The notes beneath the pieces are model-generated. The model saw nothing but the letters and a program-made list of their open reading frames with translations, made no database searches and had not been told where the DNA came from. A stretch of DNA of 21,661 nt from Bacteroidales bacterium (lineage in GTDB: Bacteria; Bacteroidota; Bacteroidia; Bacteroidales; UBA932): positions 1 through 21,661 of the forward strand of contig JAFXPV010000026.1 in assembly GCA_017527625.1 (NCBI GenBank). The letters run 5' to 3'. This document shows, one piece after another, positions 6,048-13,991 of the stretch; the first letter of the stretch is position 1; the number at the start of each line of letters is the position of its first letter. The position numbers and the translations under genes were made by a program.

Positions 6048-7409
6048 TCACAAGGTATTCTGTTTCAGTTTCTCGATGTAAGCGTCGATGCGGATAAGTT
6101 CGTCTGCAATCTTGATGCTCTGGGGACAGTGGCTCTCGCATTTGCGGCAGCCGGTGCAGTGGTCAGCCTGGCGCAGTGTCTCGACGGCCTTTGAGTAAGT
6201 GGTCAGATAGTGCCTGCGGAGCTTGCGGAAATCTTTCTGCTCACTGCTCTGCGGCAGCGTGCCTTCGGTGATGATGGCATTGTAGTGCAGCAGGATGCCC
6301 GGGATGTCGATTCCATATTCGCAAGGCATACAGTACTGGCAGTTGTTGCATTCTATCAGGGGATAATCCGCCATCAGGGCAGCCATCTGCTCCATAAAAT
6401 CGAGCTCATCCTGATCCATATATTTGAATCCTGTGAAAGTGTTCACATTGTCGATGAGATTGTCCATATAGGTCATACCGCTCAGGGCGCACAGCACGCG
6501 CGGGTGAGAGCCAACGAAACGGAAGGCCCACGATGCCAGTGAGGCATCCGGATCCCGTCCCTTGAGCAGATTGGCAACATTGTCGGGAAGCCGCACCAGA
6601 CGGCCGCCGAGCAGCGGCTCCATAATCACGATCGGAATCTCCCTCTTGTCGAGCTCCTGGTAGAGGTATTCTGCGTTGACGTTCCTGCCGGGATCGGCGT
6701 GCGTCCAGTCGAGGTAGTTCATCTGGATCTGGATGAAATCCCAGTGATATTTGTCGTGCAGGGCCAGCAGGCTGTCAATGCCTCTCTTCTGTCCGTGGAA
6801 AGAGAAGCCGAGATTGCGGATATGTCCGGCCTCACGTTCAGCGAGCAGGAAGTCGATGACTCCGTTCTGGACGAAGCGGCGGTTGAAGACGTCCTCGCTA
6901 CCGATGTTGTGCATCAGATAATAGTCGATATGGTCGGTCTGGAAATTTTCAAATGACTGACGGTACATCTGCACGCTCTCCTCGAAAGTCGGCATAAAGC
7001 TGCGGGTGTTCGAGAGTTTGGTGGCGATGAAATAGCTGTCGCGAGGGTGACGGCTGAGTGCTCTGCCTGTGGCAGCCTCGCTCTGGCCCTGGAGGTACAC
7101 GGGGGCCGAGTCGAAATAGTTCACGCCGTGGGAGATGGCATAATCCACCAGCTCGTTGACGCTGTCCTGATCGACCACGTCACGGCCGTTTTCGTCCTTT
7201 TTCATCTGCCAGCGCATACATCCGTATCCCAGCAACGACACTTTGTCGCCGGTCTTGGGATTGGTGCGGTACTCCATCTCTCCGGTCTTTTCGGCCGAAG
7301 CCTTTTTTGAAGACTTGGGTGCGCAGCCTGCTGCAGCGGCGCCGAGAGCTACACCTCCGATGCCCAGATCCTTAATGAAATCCCTTCTGCTGATATCTTT
7401 GTTTTCCAT
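6048..7409 (-). CDS. Tat-exported aldo/keto reductase with C-terminal ferredoxin domain
   Basis: 453 residues. The N-terminus has a twin-arginine signal (ISRRDFIKDLGIGGVALG, RR at 8-9) ending AAAAGC29, a possible lipobox, so the protein is probably exported folded and perhaps lipid-anchored. Residues about 45-330 are an aldo/keto reductase TIM barrel with the full tetrad: D100 and Y105 (FDSAPVY), K131 (IATK) and H167 (LMH). The C-terminal part carries cysteines C354/C357/C360/C363 and a canonical 4Fe-4S motif C418-x2-C421-x2-C424-x3-C428-P. It may be fed electrons by the polyferredoxin encoded just upstream, whose stop codon overlaps this gene's Shine-Dalgarno. The substrate is unknown. The ATG at 7409 is set by the Tat signal and by AGGAGGA 6 nt upstream; a longer frame runs back into the upstream gene. 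Confidence 0.9.
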   Translation of the reverse strand: MENKDISRRDFIKDLGIGGVALGAAAAGCAPKSSKKASAEKTGEMEYRTNPKTGDKVSLLGYGCMRWQMKKDENGRDVVDQDSVNELVDYAISHGVNYFDSAPVYLQGQSEAATGRALSRHPRDSYFIATKLSNTRSFMPTFEESVQMYRQSFENFQTDHIDYYLMHNIGSEDVFNRRFVQNGVIDFLLAEREAGHIRNLGFSFHGQKRGIDSLLALHDKYHWDFIQIQMNYLDWTHADPGRNVNAEYLYQELDKREIPIVIMEPLLGGRLVRLPDNVANLLKGRDPDASLASWAFRFVGSHPRVLCALSGMTYMDNLIDNVNTFTGFKYMDQDELDFMEQMAALMADYPLIECNNCQYCMPCEYGIDIPGILLHYNAIITEGTLPQSSEQKDFRKLRRHYLTTYSKAVETLRQADHCTGCRKCESHCPQSIKIADELIRIDAYIEKLKQNTL

Positions 7410-7415
7410 TGTGGT

Positions 7416-7422
7416 TCCTCCT
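7416..7422 (-). promoter_or_regulatory. Strong Shine-Dalgarno of the aldo/keto reductase gene
   Basis: AGGAGGA on the minus strand, 6 nt before the ATG at 7409, overlapping the TAG stop (7423-7421) of the upstream polyferredoxin gene. Such strong sites are unusual in Bacteroidota. It fixes the start and suggests coupled translation of the pair. Confidence 0.75.
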
Positions 7423-8845
7423 AATCTTGTTTGTGGACGGCGAGTCCGTTGACGTGAATTGCGCTTAAAGGTCTTGACGGGCACAGGTTCTCGCAGGCGC
7501 CGCAACCGATGCACTTGGCTTCATTCACTGCAGGTATGAGCAGTGAAGCAGGATCGCCGGGATCCTTGGCCACCATTGTGATGGCCTCGGCGGGACAATG
7601 CCTTGAGCAGTTGCCGCAGTTGACTCCGTCCCTCTCAACGATACAGAGGTCTCTTTCGACAGTGGCCACGCCGATGTGGAACGATATCTTCTCTTCTTTG
7701 GTGAGAGGCTCGATGGCTCCCGCAGGGCAGACCTGTGAGCAGATGGTACACTCGGGTCGGCAGTAGCCGTCCTCGTACGTCATATAGGGCTGCATAAAAT
7801 GCATAAGGTCGGTAGAGGGCTTCAGGACATTGTTGGGACACTGCGACACGCAGAGTTGGCAGGCAGTGCAGCGGTCATAGAAATCCTTGACGCTCTTGGA
7901 ACCGAAGGGGGTGAGGGGTTCGGTGCGGTCGTGGCTGACCTTGGGCAGGATTTCTGCGAAACCTCCGTCGTTTTTCCCGGCGTCCAGATCCTGGGCCTTC
8001 AATGCGGCAGTGCCGATTGCAAGAGCAGACGAAGTCAGGAATGCGCGGCGGCCGGCATCCGACTTTCCGTCACCGGCAGCTGCGGGTTTTTCAGCCTTTT
8101 TGCCCTTGCCCCAGGCAAACTCATAATGCAGCGCGTCGAACTTGCAGTTGTCGATGCAGTCGAAGCAGGCGACGCAGCGGCTGTAATCCACCTTGTGGGA
8201 GGCTATGTTGATGCAGGAAGCTTTGCAGCGCTTTTCGCAGCTCTTGCAGTCCTTGCACTTTTCCGTGTCGATCACCGGACGGAACATCGCGCAGCGTGAG
8301 AAGAAGCTGAGCAGCGTGCCGACAGGGCAGATGGTGTTGCACCAGGTGCGGCCGTTCCTCCAGGCGAGGATGGCTATTACGACGAGCGTAACTGCAGCTA
8401 TGATGGCTGTAGGCAGCATCGGGTGTTTGATGCTGGTGACGATCCTGCCGAAGGCGCTGTACGGCTCGATGAGGGCCACGAACGCCTGGACTCCGAAAAT
8501 AACTGCAGCAAAGAACAGTGTCCACACCAAATAGCGGAGCCAGGCAACTTCCCTGGAAGACGTGAAACGGTTCTTCTTACCTTTGCGGCGGCCGCTGATG
8601 TTGGAAACGATGTCCTGGAAGACACCGAGCGGGCATATCACTGAGCAATAGACCCTTCCCAGTACGAGAGTCACAATCACCGTCAGTATGATGACAAGGA
8701 GATTTAGGGAGAGGATGGCGGGCAGAAACTGCGCTTTGGCAGTACAACCGAACCATTTGTAGACGACACCTGCCGGGTCGAGGAAAAGGACCGTGATGGC
8801 GATGAAGAATACCACCGCCAGGATTATTCGGATTTTTCTAAGCAT
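7421..8845 (-). CDS. NapH/NapG-like membrane polyferredoxin (fusion)
   Basis: 474 residues. Four transmembrane segments (about 5-23, 42-63, 103-124, 144-162) carry two CxxxCP motifs, YCSVICPLG (C67, C71) and WCNTICPVG (C169, C173), as in the NapH/NosR/RnfB-type quinol-linked family. Two 4Fe-4S motifs follow (C197/200/203/207 and C224/227/230/234). Then comes a second module resembling NapG. It starts with an internal twin-arginine-like segment, GRRAFLTSSALAIGTAAL (RR 266-267), followed by four more cluster motifs: C326/329/332/336, C362 or nearby with C366/369/373, C401 with C410/413/417, and C445/448/451/455. It probably carries electrons between the membrane pool and an acceptor, plausibly the aldo/keto reductase encoded 11 bp downstream. 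This is not the nitrate operon: no napA or napB is nearby. No strong promoter box is visible in the 45 bp upstream. Confidence 0.88.
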   Translation of the reverse strand: MLRKIRIILAVVFFIAITVLFLDPAGVVYKWFGCTAKAQFLPAILSLNLLVIILTVIVTLVLGRVYCSVICPLGVFQDIVSNISGRRKGKKNRFTSSREVAWLRYLVWTLFFAAVIFGVQAFVALIEPYSAFGRIVTSIKHPMLPTAIIAAVTLVVIAILAWRNGRTWCNTICPVGTLLSFFSRCAMFRPVIDTEKCKDCKSCEKRCKASCINIASHKVDYSRCVACFDCIDNCKFDALHYEFAWGKGKKAEKPAAAGDGKSDAGRRAFLTSSALAIGTAALKAQDLDAGKNDGGFAEILPKVSHDRTEPLTPFGSKSVKDFYDRCTACQLCVSQCPNNVLKPSTDLMHFMQPYMTYEDGYCRPECTICSQVCPAGAIEPLTKEEKISFHIGVATVERDLCIVERDGVNCGNCSRHCPAEAITMVAKDPGDPASLLIPAVNEAKCIGCGACENLCPSRPLSAIHVNGLAVHKQD

Positions 8846-8890
8846 AGTTGTTATTGCAATTTAACCTGCAAGATTGTAAAAAAAACGCTT

Positions 8891-9790
8891 TTATGCAATT
8901 TCTTTCCGTACGTTGCGCTGGGCGAGGATTACTCCGGCGATGACTATGGCGATGCCGGCAAGTTCAACCCAGTTGAATGTTTCGATACCCATAAGGTATG
9001 ATGCGGCAGCTGAGATTATCGGAATGGTGGCTGAGAATATGCAGGCACGTGTGATGCCGAGATGCTTGATGGCGAACACATAGCAGCTGAAAGCGCCGCA
9101 GGAACACAGTATCGCAAGGAAAAGCAGAGGTCCGACCGCAGGCGCCCTGAAGAGGCTGACAAGCGGGAAATCCCCTTTGGCAAGCAGGAAGAAAGGCAGG
9201 AAGAACAGTGCTCCGATGCAGAACTGCCAGGTATTGATGGTCAGGGCGGAATACTTGTCGACAAGCTTGCGCACGGTGATGGAATAGCTGCAGGAAGCGA
9301 AGACTGCGAGCAGGAGCAGGGCGATGCCCCACCAGTATACCGAAGTGGAAGGATCCTTTTTCAGCACCATCAGCAGCGTTCCGGGCAGCGTAATCAGGAC
9401 TCCCAGCTTGGCGATGGCGGCCAGTTTCGTCTTGTAGAAAAGCATATCGGCGAACATCGTCACGATGGGGATCAGTGCGATGATCAGGGCGCTCAGGGTC
9501 GGGGAGTTTGTAGCCTTGATGCCGAAAGTCTCGCCTATGAAATAGAGGAAAGGTTCGAAGAAAGCCAGCAGCAGGAACCACTTGACGTCGCTCCGTCCGA
9601 CTCTGAGGCTCTTGCCTGCGGCCAGGCAGATTGCGACCATAGCCACGGCCGAGAGGAGCATCCTGACGAATATCAGGACGAACACCGGAATCTGCTGTTC
9701 GCCTGCCAGTTGCTGTGTCCAGATAAAGGACAACCCCCAGCACAGCTCGGCGAACACAATGGCTGCGTATGATCTGAAGGGTGCGTTCAT
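8891..9790 (-). CDS. EamA-family (DMT) transporter
   Basis: 299 residues with about ten hydrophobic helices arranged as two EamA repeats (about 8-140 and 153-290), the drug/metabolite transporter architecture. Typical positions include FAELCWGLSFIWTQQL in helix 1, RMLLSAVAMVAICLAAG, and a charged tail QRNVRKEIA. Members export amino acids, metabolites or drugs; the substrate cannot be told here. The ATG at 9790 (MNAPFRSY) is preferred to an in-frame TTG at 9799, because the -7 box 9797-9804 covers the TTG and would put transcription start at or next to the ATG. It is 45 bp upstream of the polyferredoxin gene on the same strand and may be cotranscribed with it. Confidence 0.9.
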   Translation of the reverse strand: MNAPFRSYAAIVFAELCWGLSFIWTQQLAGEQQIPVFVLIFVRMLLSAVAMVAICLAAGKSLRVGRSDVKWFLLLAFFEPFLYFIGETFGIKATNSPTLSALIIALIPIVTMFADMLFYKTKLAAIAKLGVLITLPGTLLMVLKKDPSTSVYWWGIALLLLAVFASCSYSITVRKLVDKYSALTINTWQFCIGALFFLPFFLLAKGDFPLVSLFRAPAVGPLLFLAILCSCGAFSCYVFAIKHLGITRACIFSATIPIISAAASYLMGIETFNWVELAGIAIVIAGVILAQRNVRKEIA

Positions 9791-9796
9791 TTGTCG

Positions 9797-9804
9797 CAAA
9801 TATA
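9797..9804 (-). promoter_or_regulatory. -7 box for the EamA transporter, near-leaderless
   Basis: TATATTTG on the minus strand matches TAnnTTTG and lies only 6 bp before the ATG at 9790. The -33 region has no clear TTG. The transcript would begin at or within a few bases of the start codon. Confidence 0.5.
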
Positions 9805-9824
9805 GGCTAATTTGTGATGAGTGC

Positions 9825-9855
9825 TTGCTATTGCCGGGGGGAAATGGTAAATTTG
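9825..9855 (+). promoter_or_regulatory. Promoter of the GH9 gene
   Basis: TTG (9825-9827), a 20-bp spacer and TAAATTTG (9848-9855) fit the Bacteroidetes consensus. The start site is expected near 9860, about 18 nt before the ATG at 9878. No SusC/SusD or hybrid sensor gene flanks it, so there is no local sign of glycan-specific control. Confidence 0.65.
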
Positions 9856-9877
9856 AAACGTCAAAAAACGCCCATTT

Positions 9878-12424
9878 ATGAAAAAACTTCTATTCCTTGG
9901 TTTCCTGCTGGCGCTTGCCGCCTCTTGCAACCAATCTTCAAAACCTGACCTTAAACTCAACGACCTCGAGTATTTCGAGACTCAGGGCGTGAATGTCTGG
10001 GTCTACAGCAATCTTTTTACCGGAGGTTTCAATGATGAGAAAAACTCCGGAATTGAAATTATCCACCACGGTGTGAGAACCGTCCAGGGCGGTGCCATAA
10101 GGCTCAGCAATACTCCCGAGCAGTGGGACCTTGTGCCGAGTACACCCTCCAGGACCGTAAACAAGGATGACAACTCAATTGAAGTCGCCCTCCGTTACGA
10201 CCAGTTCGATTTCGATTCACGCATCATCGTCACCGGAAAGGGAGAAGAAGTTGAGATTGCAGTCTATCTCGACAAGCCTGTTCCCAAGGAGCTTGAAGGC
10301 GATGCCGGTTTCAATCTTGAATTCCTGCCTTCGCAGTATTGGGCCAAGACTTATATAATGGACGGCAAGTATGACCGCTTCCCGCGTTATGTCGCCAGCA
10401 ACACCGTCGCAAGACCCAACGAGGAGAAAGTAGTGCAGTACCGCGGCTACAGGACCTACGATGACCGTGGCACGGGCGAATTCGTAGATCCGCTGCCTCT
10501 GGCCCAGGGACGCGACATTATTATGGCTCCCGATGCCCCGGAGCGTATGATCGAAGTCAAGTCCGCAGATGCCGATATGATGCTTTACGATGGACGCGTA
10601 ATAGCCCAGAACGGCTGGTTCGTGCTCCGCAGCCTTCTGCCCGCCGGAAAGACCGGAAAGGTCCTGACCTGGACTGTGAAGCCCCACGCTATCCCCGGCT
10701 GGATCCGTGAACCCAACATCGGTTTCTCACAGGTCGGCTACCAGCCCGACCAGCCCAAGGTGGCAGTTATCGAGCTTGACAAAAAAGACAAGGTGAAATC
10801 AACCGCATCCATCTTCAAGGTAGACGAAGACGGCAGCATCAGCAAGGCCTTCACCGGCAGCGTCAAGGAGTGGGGTCCCTACTTCAAATACAATTATGTG
10901 AAGTTCGACTTCTCCGATGTCCGCAAGCCGGGTGTGTACTTTATTGAATACAACGGTGTAAAGACCAATAACTTCATCATCAGCGACGATGTCTACAGCC
11001 ATATTACCGACGCCACCAGCGACGTGTGGATCCCTATCCATATGAACCATATGACGGTCAATGAAGGTTACCGTATCTGGCACGGCGAGCCTTTCAAGGA
11101 GGGATATCTCCAGGCTCCCGTCAATACCAGCCACTTCGACCTTCACTCGCAGGGTCCGACCACCGACACCAAGTTCAAACCGCTGGAACTCATCCCCGGC
11201 CTGAATGTCGGAGGATACTTCGATGCCGGCGACTTCGATATCGAGACCGGTTCCAACATCGGCGTCGTTTCGAACCTCGTTACTCTCTGGGAGAGTTTCC
11301 ATCCCCAGCGCGACGAGACTTTCGTTGACGAAGACCAGCGCTATGTGGACCTCCACCGTCCGGACGGAATTCCCGATGTTCTCCAGTATATCCGCCACGG
11401 CGTGCTGAACCTGCTCGCGCAGGCCGAGATCATCGGTCATATGTCACAGACCCTTTCCAATTCAGTCCTCGACAACTATCACCATCTCGGCGACGCCGCT
11501 GCAATCACCGACGGTCTGCACTATGACCCGAGGCTGAAACCTTACCAGAAATCTGCCGACGGCAAGTCAAGCGGTACTCCGGACGATATGTGGGCATTCA
11601 CCAGCCGCAACCCCGGCTCTGACTTCAATGCAGCAACTATGTTCGCCGCCGCAAGCCGTGCCCTCGCAGGCTTCGACGACAATCTGGCCGCAAGATGCCT
11701 CGCAGCGTCAAAGAGGCTTATGAAGGAGTCGAATGAGATTATGGCCCAGCGTGCTGCAGCAGCACCTCAGGGATTCCCTGGCGGTAACCGCAGGGGCGGC
11801 ACCAATATGGCCACCAACCTTCAGCTCTACATATCTACAGGCGAGCAGAACTACCTCGATGAGTTTATGAAGCAGATATGGCCGGCTCTCGACCGCAACG
11901 TGCAGTCGTCCATCAACACTGCCATCAACGCCGTGCCTTTCCTCGATGCTTCTTACAAAGAGAAGCTGCGCCCTTATGTCGAGCAGTACAAAGTATACCT
12001 CGACAGCCTCGAGTACGACAACCCTTACGGTGTTCCGATCGGTCTCGGCAACTGGGCCGGAAGCGGCAGCGTAGTCAGCTACGGTACTACCGTCAGCTAT
12101 GCCAGCGAGTATTTCCCTGACATCATCGACAAGAGCTATGCTTACAAGGCTGTCAACTACCTCTTCGGCTGCCACCCGTACCACAACTACTCACTCGTTG
12201 CAGCAGTTGGTGCAGCACGCCCCAAGAACGTATTCTACGGCAACAACCGCGCTGACTTCTCATTCATCCCCGGCAACGTGGCTCCCGGTCTGCTGTTCCG
12301 TCATCCGGACCACTTCGAGAACTACGATGACTGGCCGTTCCTCTGGGGACAGAACGAAGGAACCATCGGCGGCAACACAAGCTACCTGATCTTCGGTTCG
12401 GTCTTCAAGGACCTCGTAAAGTAA
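9878..12424 (+). CDS. Glycoside hydrolase family 9 lipoprotein
   Basis: 848 residues. Signal peptide with lipobox LAASC17, so a lipoprotein, probably outer-membrane or periplasmic. Residues about 25-275 form the N-terminal beta-sandwich seen in Bacteroidetes GH9 proteins (ending GWFVLRSLLPAGKTG). Residues about 278-370 are a CelD_N Ig-like domain (NIGFSQVGYQPDQPKVAVIE). Residues about 375-848 are the (alpha/alpha)6 GH9 domain: GGYFDAGDFDIETG with catalytic-type Asp pair D449/D452, and C-terminal WGQNEGTIGGNTSY with E827 in the position of the general acid. GH9 enzymes cleave beta-1,4-glucans such as cellulose, mixed-linkage glucan or xyloglucan; which one is not readable here. An Ala/Gly/Arg-rich stretch at about 619-646 (AAAAPQGFPGGNRRGG) looks like a loop insertion. 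It stands alone rather than in a polysaccharide-utilisation locus. Confidence 0.92.
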   Translation: MKKLLFLGFLLALAASCNQSSKPDLKLNDLEYFETQGVNVWVYSNLFTGGFNDEKNSGIEIIHHGVRTVQGGAIRLSNTPEQWDLVPSTPSRTVNKDDNSIEVALRYDQFDFDSRIIVTGKGEEVEIAVYLDKPVPKELEGDAGFNLEFLPSQYWAKTYIMDGKYDRFPRYVASNTVARPNEEKVVQYRGYRTYDDRGTGEFVDPLPLAQGRDIIMAPDAPERMIEVKSADADMMLYDGRVIAQNGWFVLRSLLPAGKTGKVLTWTVKPHAIPGWIREPNIGFSQVGYQPDQPKVAVIELDKKDKVKSTASIFKVDEDGSISKAFTGSVKEWGPYFKYNYVKFDFSDVRKPGVYFIEYNGVKTNNFIISDDVYSHITDATSDVWIPIHMNHMTVNEGYRIWHGEPFKEGYLQAPVNTSHFDLHSQGPTTDTKFKPLELIPGLNVGGYFDAGDFDIETGSNIGVVSNLVTLWESFHPQRDETFVDEDQRYVDLHRPDGIPDVLQYIRHGVLNLLAQAEIIGHMSQTLSNSVLDNYHHLGDAAAITDGLHYDPRLKPYQKSADGKSSGTPDDMWAFTSRNPGSDFNAATMFAAASRALAGFDDNLAARCLAASKRLMKESNEIMAQRAAAAPQGFPGGNRRGGTNMATNLQLYISTGEQNYLDEFMKQIWPALDRNVQSSINTAINAVPFLDASYKEKLRPYVEQYKVYLDSLEYDNPYGVPIGLGNWAGSGSVVSYGTTVSYASEYFPDIIDKSYAYKAVNYLFGCHPYHNYSLVAAVGAARPKNVFYGNNRADFSFIPGNVAPGLLFRHPDHFENYDDWPFLWGQNEGTIGGNTSYLIFGSVFKDLVK

Positions 12425-12447
12425 ATGTAAAAGATTACTTGATTCTG

Positions 12448-12472
12448 TCCTGCGGGTGACTAACCTGCAGGA
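12448..12472. terminator. Hairpin between convergent GH9 and xerD genes
   Basis: TCCTGCGGGT (12448-12457) and ACCTGCAGGA (12463-12472) can form a 10-bp stem with one G-T pair and loop GACTA. The xerD stop codon (12460-12462) lies in the loop. There is no good T-tract on either side, so termination is only possible, not shown. Confidence 0.4.
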
Positions 12473-13362
12473 TGGAATTTAAGTATCGTCTCCTGCCATT
12501 TGCGGGTGTCGATATGCGTATAGATTTCGGTCGTGAGTATTGACTCGTGACCGAGCATTTCTTGTACCACCCTCAGATCTGCGCCGTTTTCTACCATATG
12601 GGTGGCGAACGAATGGCGGAAAGTGTGAGGCGAAATATCTTTGTGGATGCCGGCCGCCTCGGCCTGCTCCTTCACTATCAGGAACACCATCTCGCGGGTC
12701 ATTTTCCGGCCGCGGCGGTTGACGAAGAGGCAGTCTTCGCAGCCTTTGGCCACGGGCCAGTGTCGCCTTATGTCCATCCAGAATCCTACAGCCTTGACTG
12801 CAGGCTCGCCCACGGGGATGAGTCTCTGCTTGTTCCCCTTGCCGATGACACGGATGAAGCCGTCATCGAAGAAAAGGTCGCTGATGCGCAGGCTGACCAG
12901 TTCGCTGACGCGCAGGCCGCAGCTGTAGAGCATTTCGAGTATGGCCCGGTTGCGGTGTCCCTGCGGCTTGCTGAGGTCTACCGAATCAAGTATTGCGGTC
13001 ACTTCTTCCACCGACAGCACCGAAGGCAGATGCTTCTGCATCTTGGGGGCATCCAGCATATCGCAGGGGTTCCTGGTTATGCTGCCTTCGTCTTCAAGGA
13101 ATCTGAACAGTGATTTTATGGAGCTGATCGCCCGTGCCTGGGAGCGCTTGGACATTCCTGCGGCGGAGAGGGATTCGACATAGGCTGTCAGGTGGGCTCC
13201 GGTAATGTCTTCGACCGCAGTTATTCCTTCCCGGCTCAGGTGGTCGAAGAGGAACTGCACGTCTTTGCCGTACGCGGCAACCGTATTTGCCGACAGGGAA
13301 CGCTCCAGCTTCAGGTAGGAGCGGAAATCGCTCAGTACGCCGTCGAATCCTCCCTTTCTCAT
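12460..13362 (-). CDS. xerD: Tyrosine recombinase XerD-like
   Basis: 300 residues, the usual XerC/XerD length. Resolves chromosome dimers at dif with a partner recombinase. The N-terminal SAM-like core-binding domain spans about 8-90 (SDFRSYLKLERSLSANTVAA). The catalytic domain spans about 110-300 with the full set: R151 (CGLRVSEL), K175 (GKGNK), H246 and R249 (HTFRHSFATHM), H272 (GHESI) and nucleophile Y281 (IYTH). The ATG at 13362 overlaps the nth stop as ATGA, and the core domain begins within ten residues. The longer frame enters nth. It is the last gene of ftsE-nth-xerD. Naming it XerD rather than XerC is a best guess from overall similarity; it is a host recombinase rather than a phage integrase, given its operon and the absence of cargo genes. 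Confidence 0.88.
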   Translation of the reverse strand: MRKGGFDGVLSDFRSYLKLERSLSANTVAAYGKDVQFLFDHLSREGITAVEDITGAHLTAYVESLSAAGMSKRSQARAISSIKSLFRFLEDEGSITRNPCDMLDAPKMQKHLPSVLSVEEVTAILDSVDLSKPQGHRNRAILEMLYSCGLRVSELVSLRISDLFFDDGFIRVIGKGNKQRLIPVGEPAVKAVGFWMDIRRHWPVAKGCEDCLFVNRRGRKMTREMVFLIVKEQAEAAGIHKDISPHTFRHSFATHMVENGADLRVVQEMLGHESILTTEIYTHIDTRKWQETILKFHPAG

Positions 13363-13991
13363 CTGTGTGTCTTGCTGTATTCCTTGCAGCAGCCGGCAAG
13401 GCCGCAGCTGTCGCATTTGGGATTGCGGGCGGTGCAGGTGTAGCGGCCGTGCAGGATGAGCCAGTGATGGGCTATGGGGCGCAGCTCTGCGGGGATGTTT
13501 TCAGTCAGGTCGTTTTCGACGGCCAGCGGAGTGCTGCCTTTCGACAGTCCGATTCTGCGCGCTACCCTGAACACGTGGGTGTCGACGGCGATGACCGGCT
13601 TGTCATAAACTATCGACATCACTACGTTGGCAGTCTTGCGACCGACTCCGGGCAGTTGCTGGAGTTCTTCGTGTGTCGAAGGGACCTCGCCGCCGAAGCG
13701 TTCGCAGAGCATCGTGGCCATCTGGATCAGGTGGGTCGCCTTGCTGTTGGGATATGAAACCGAATTCACGAGCGCATAGACCTCATCGAACGAAGCGGCG
13801 CTGAGGGCCTGCGGCGTTGGAAACTGCGCAAAAAGGGCAGGGGTGACCATATTGACCCGCTTGTCGGTGCACTGGGCCGAGAGGATGACAGCCACAAGCA
13901 GCTGGAAGGGACTGTCGAAACTCAGTTCCGACTCAGCCTGCGGCATGCTGGACTTGAACCAGTCGATGACTTGACCGTATAACTTTTTCAC
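13359..13991 (-). CDS. nth: Endonuclease III, DNA glycosylase/AP lyase
   Basis: 210 residues, family length. Removes oxidised pyrimidines and cuts at abasic sites in base-excision repair. The helix-hairpin-helix LPGVGRKTANVV (113-124) includes the catalytic lysine K119. The catalytic aspartate is D137 in AVDTHVFRV. The 4Fe-4S cluster motif at the C-terminus is complete: C186-x6-C193-x2-C196-x5-C202. The start is GTG at 13991, directly after the ftsE stop codon with no base between; the next ATG (residue 16) would cut into the conserved first helix. It overlaps xerD by 4 bp (ATGA). Both junctions imply translational coupling. Confidence 0.95.
   Translation of the reverse strand: MKKLYGQVIDWFKSSMPQAESELSFDSPFQLLVAVILSAQCTDKRVNMVTPALFAQFPTPQALSAASFDEVYALVNSVSYPNSKATHLIQMATMLCERFGGEVPSTHEELQQLPGVGRKTANVVMSIVYDKPVIAVDTHVFRVARRIGLSKGSTPLAVENDLTENIPAELRPIAHHWLILHGRYTCTARNPKCDSCGLAGCCKEYSKTHR

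Noticed and set aside
9062..9772. 236-codon open frame opposite the EamA transporter
   Set aside because: Composition rich in Q, E, G and H is typical of an antisense shadow. The minus-strand frame has clear transporter helices.
10799..11440. 213-codon open frame opposite the GH9 gene
   Set aside because: Val/Asp/Glu-rich shadow frame with no recognisable domain, lying inside a well-supported GH9 catalytic gene.
12547..13113. 188-codon open frame opposite xerD, and the 230-codon frame opposite ftsE (14097-14789)
   Set aside because: Both mirror strongly conserved genes and have no start signals or domains of their own.
12460..13362. Tyrosine recombinase as a phage or conjugative-element integrase
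   Set aside because: XerD-like length and domain layout, location in an operon with ftsE and nth, and no mobile-element genes nearby.
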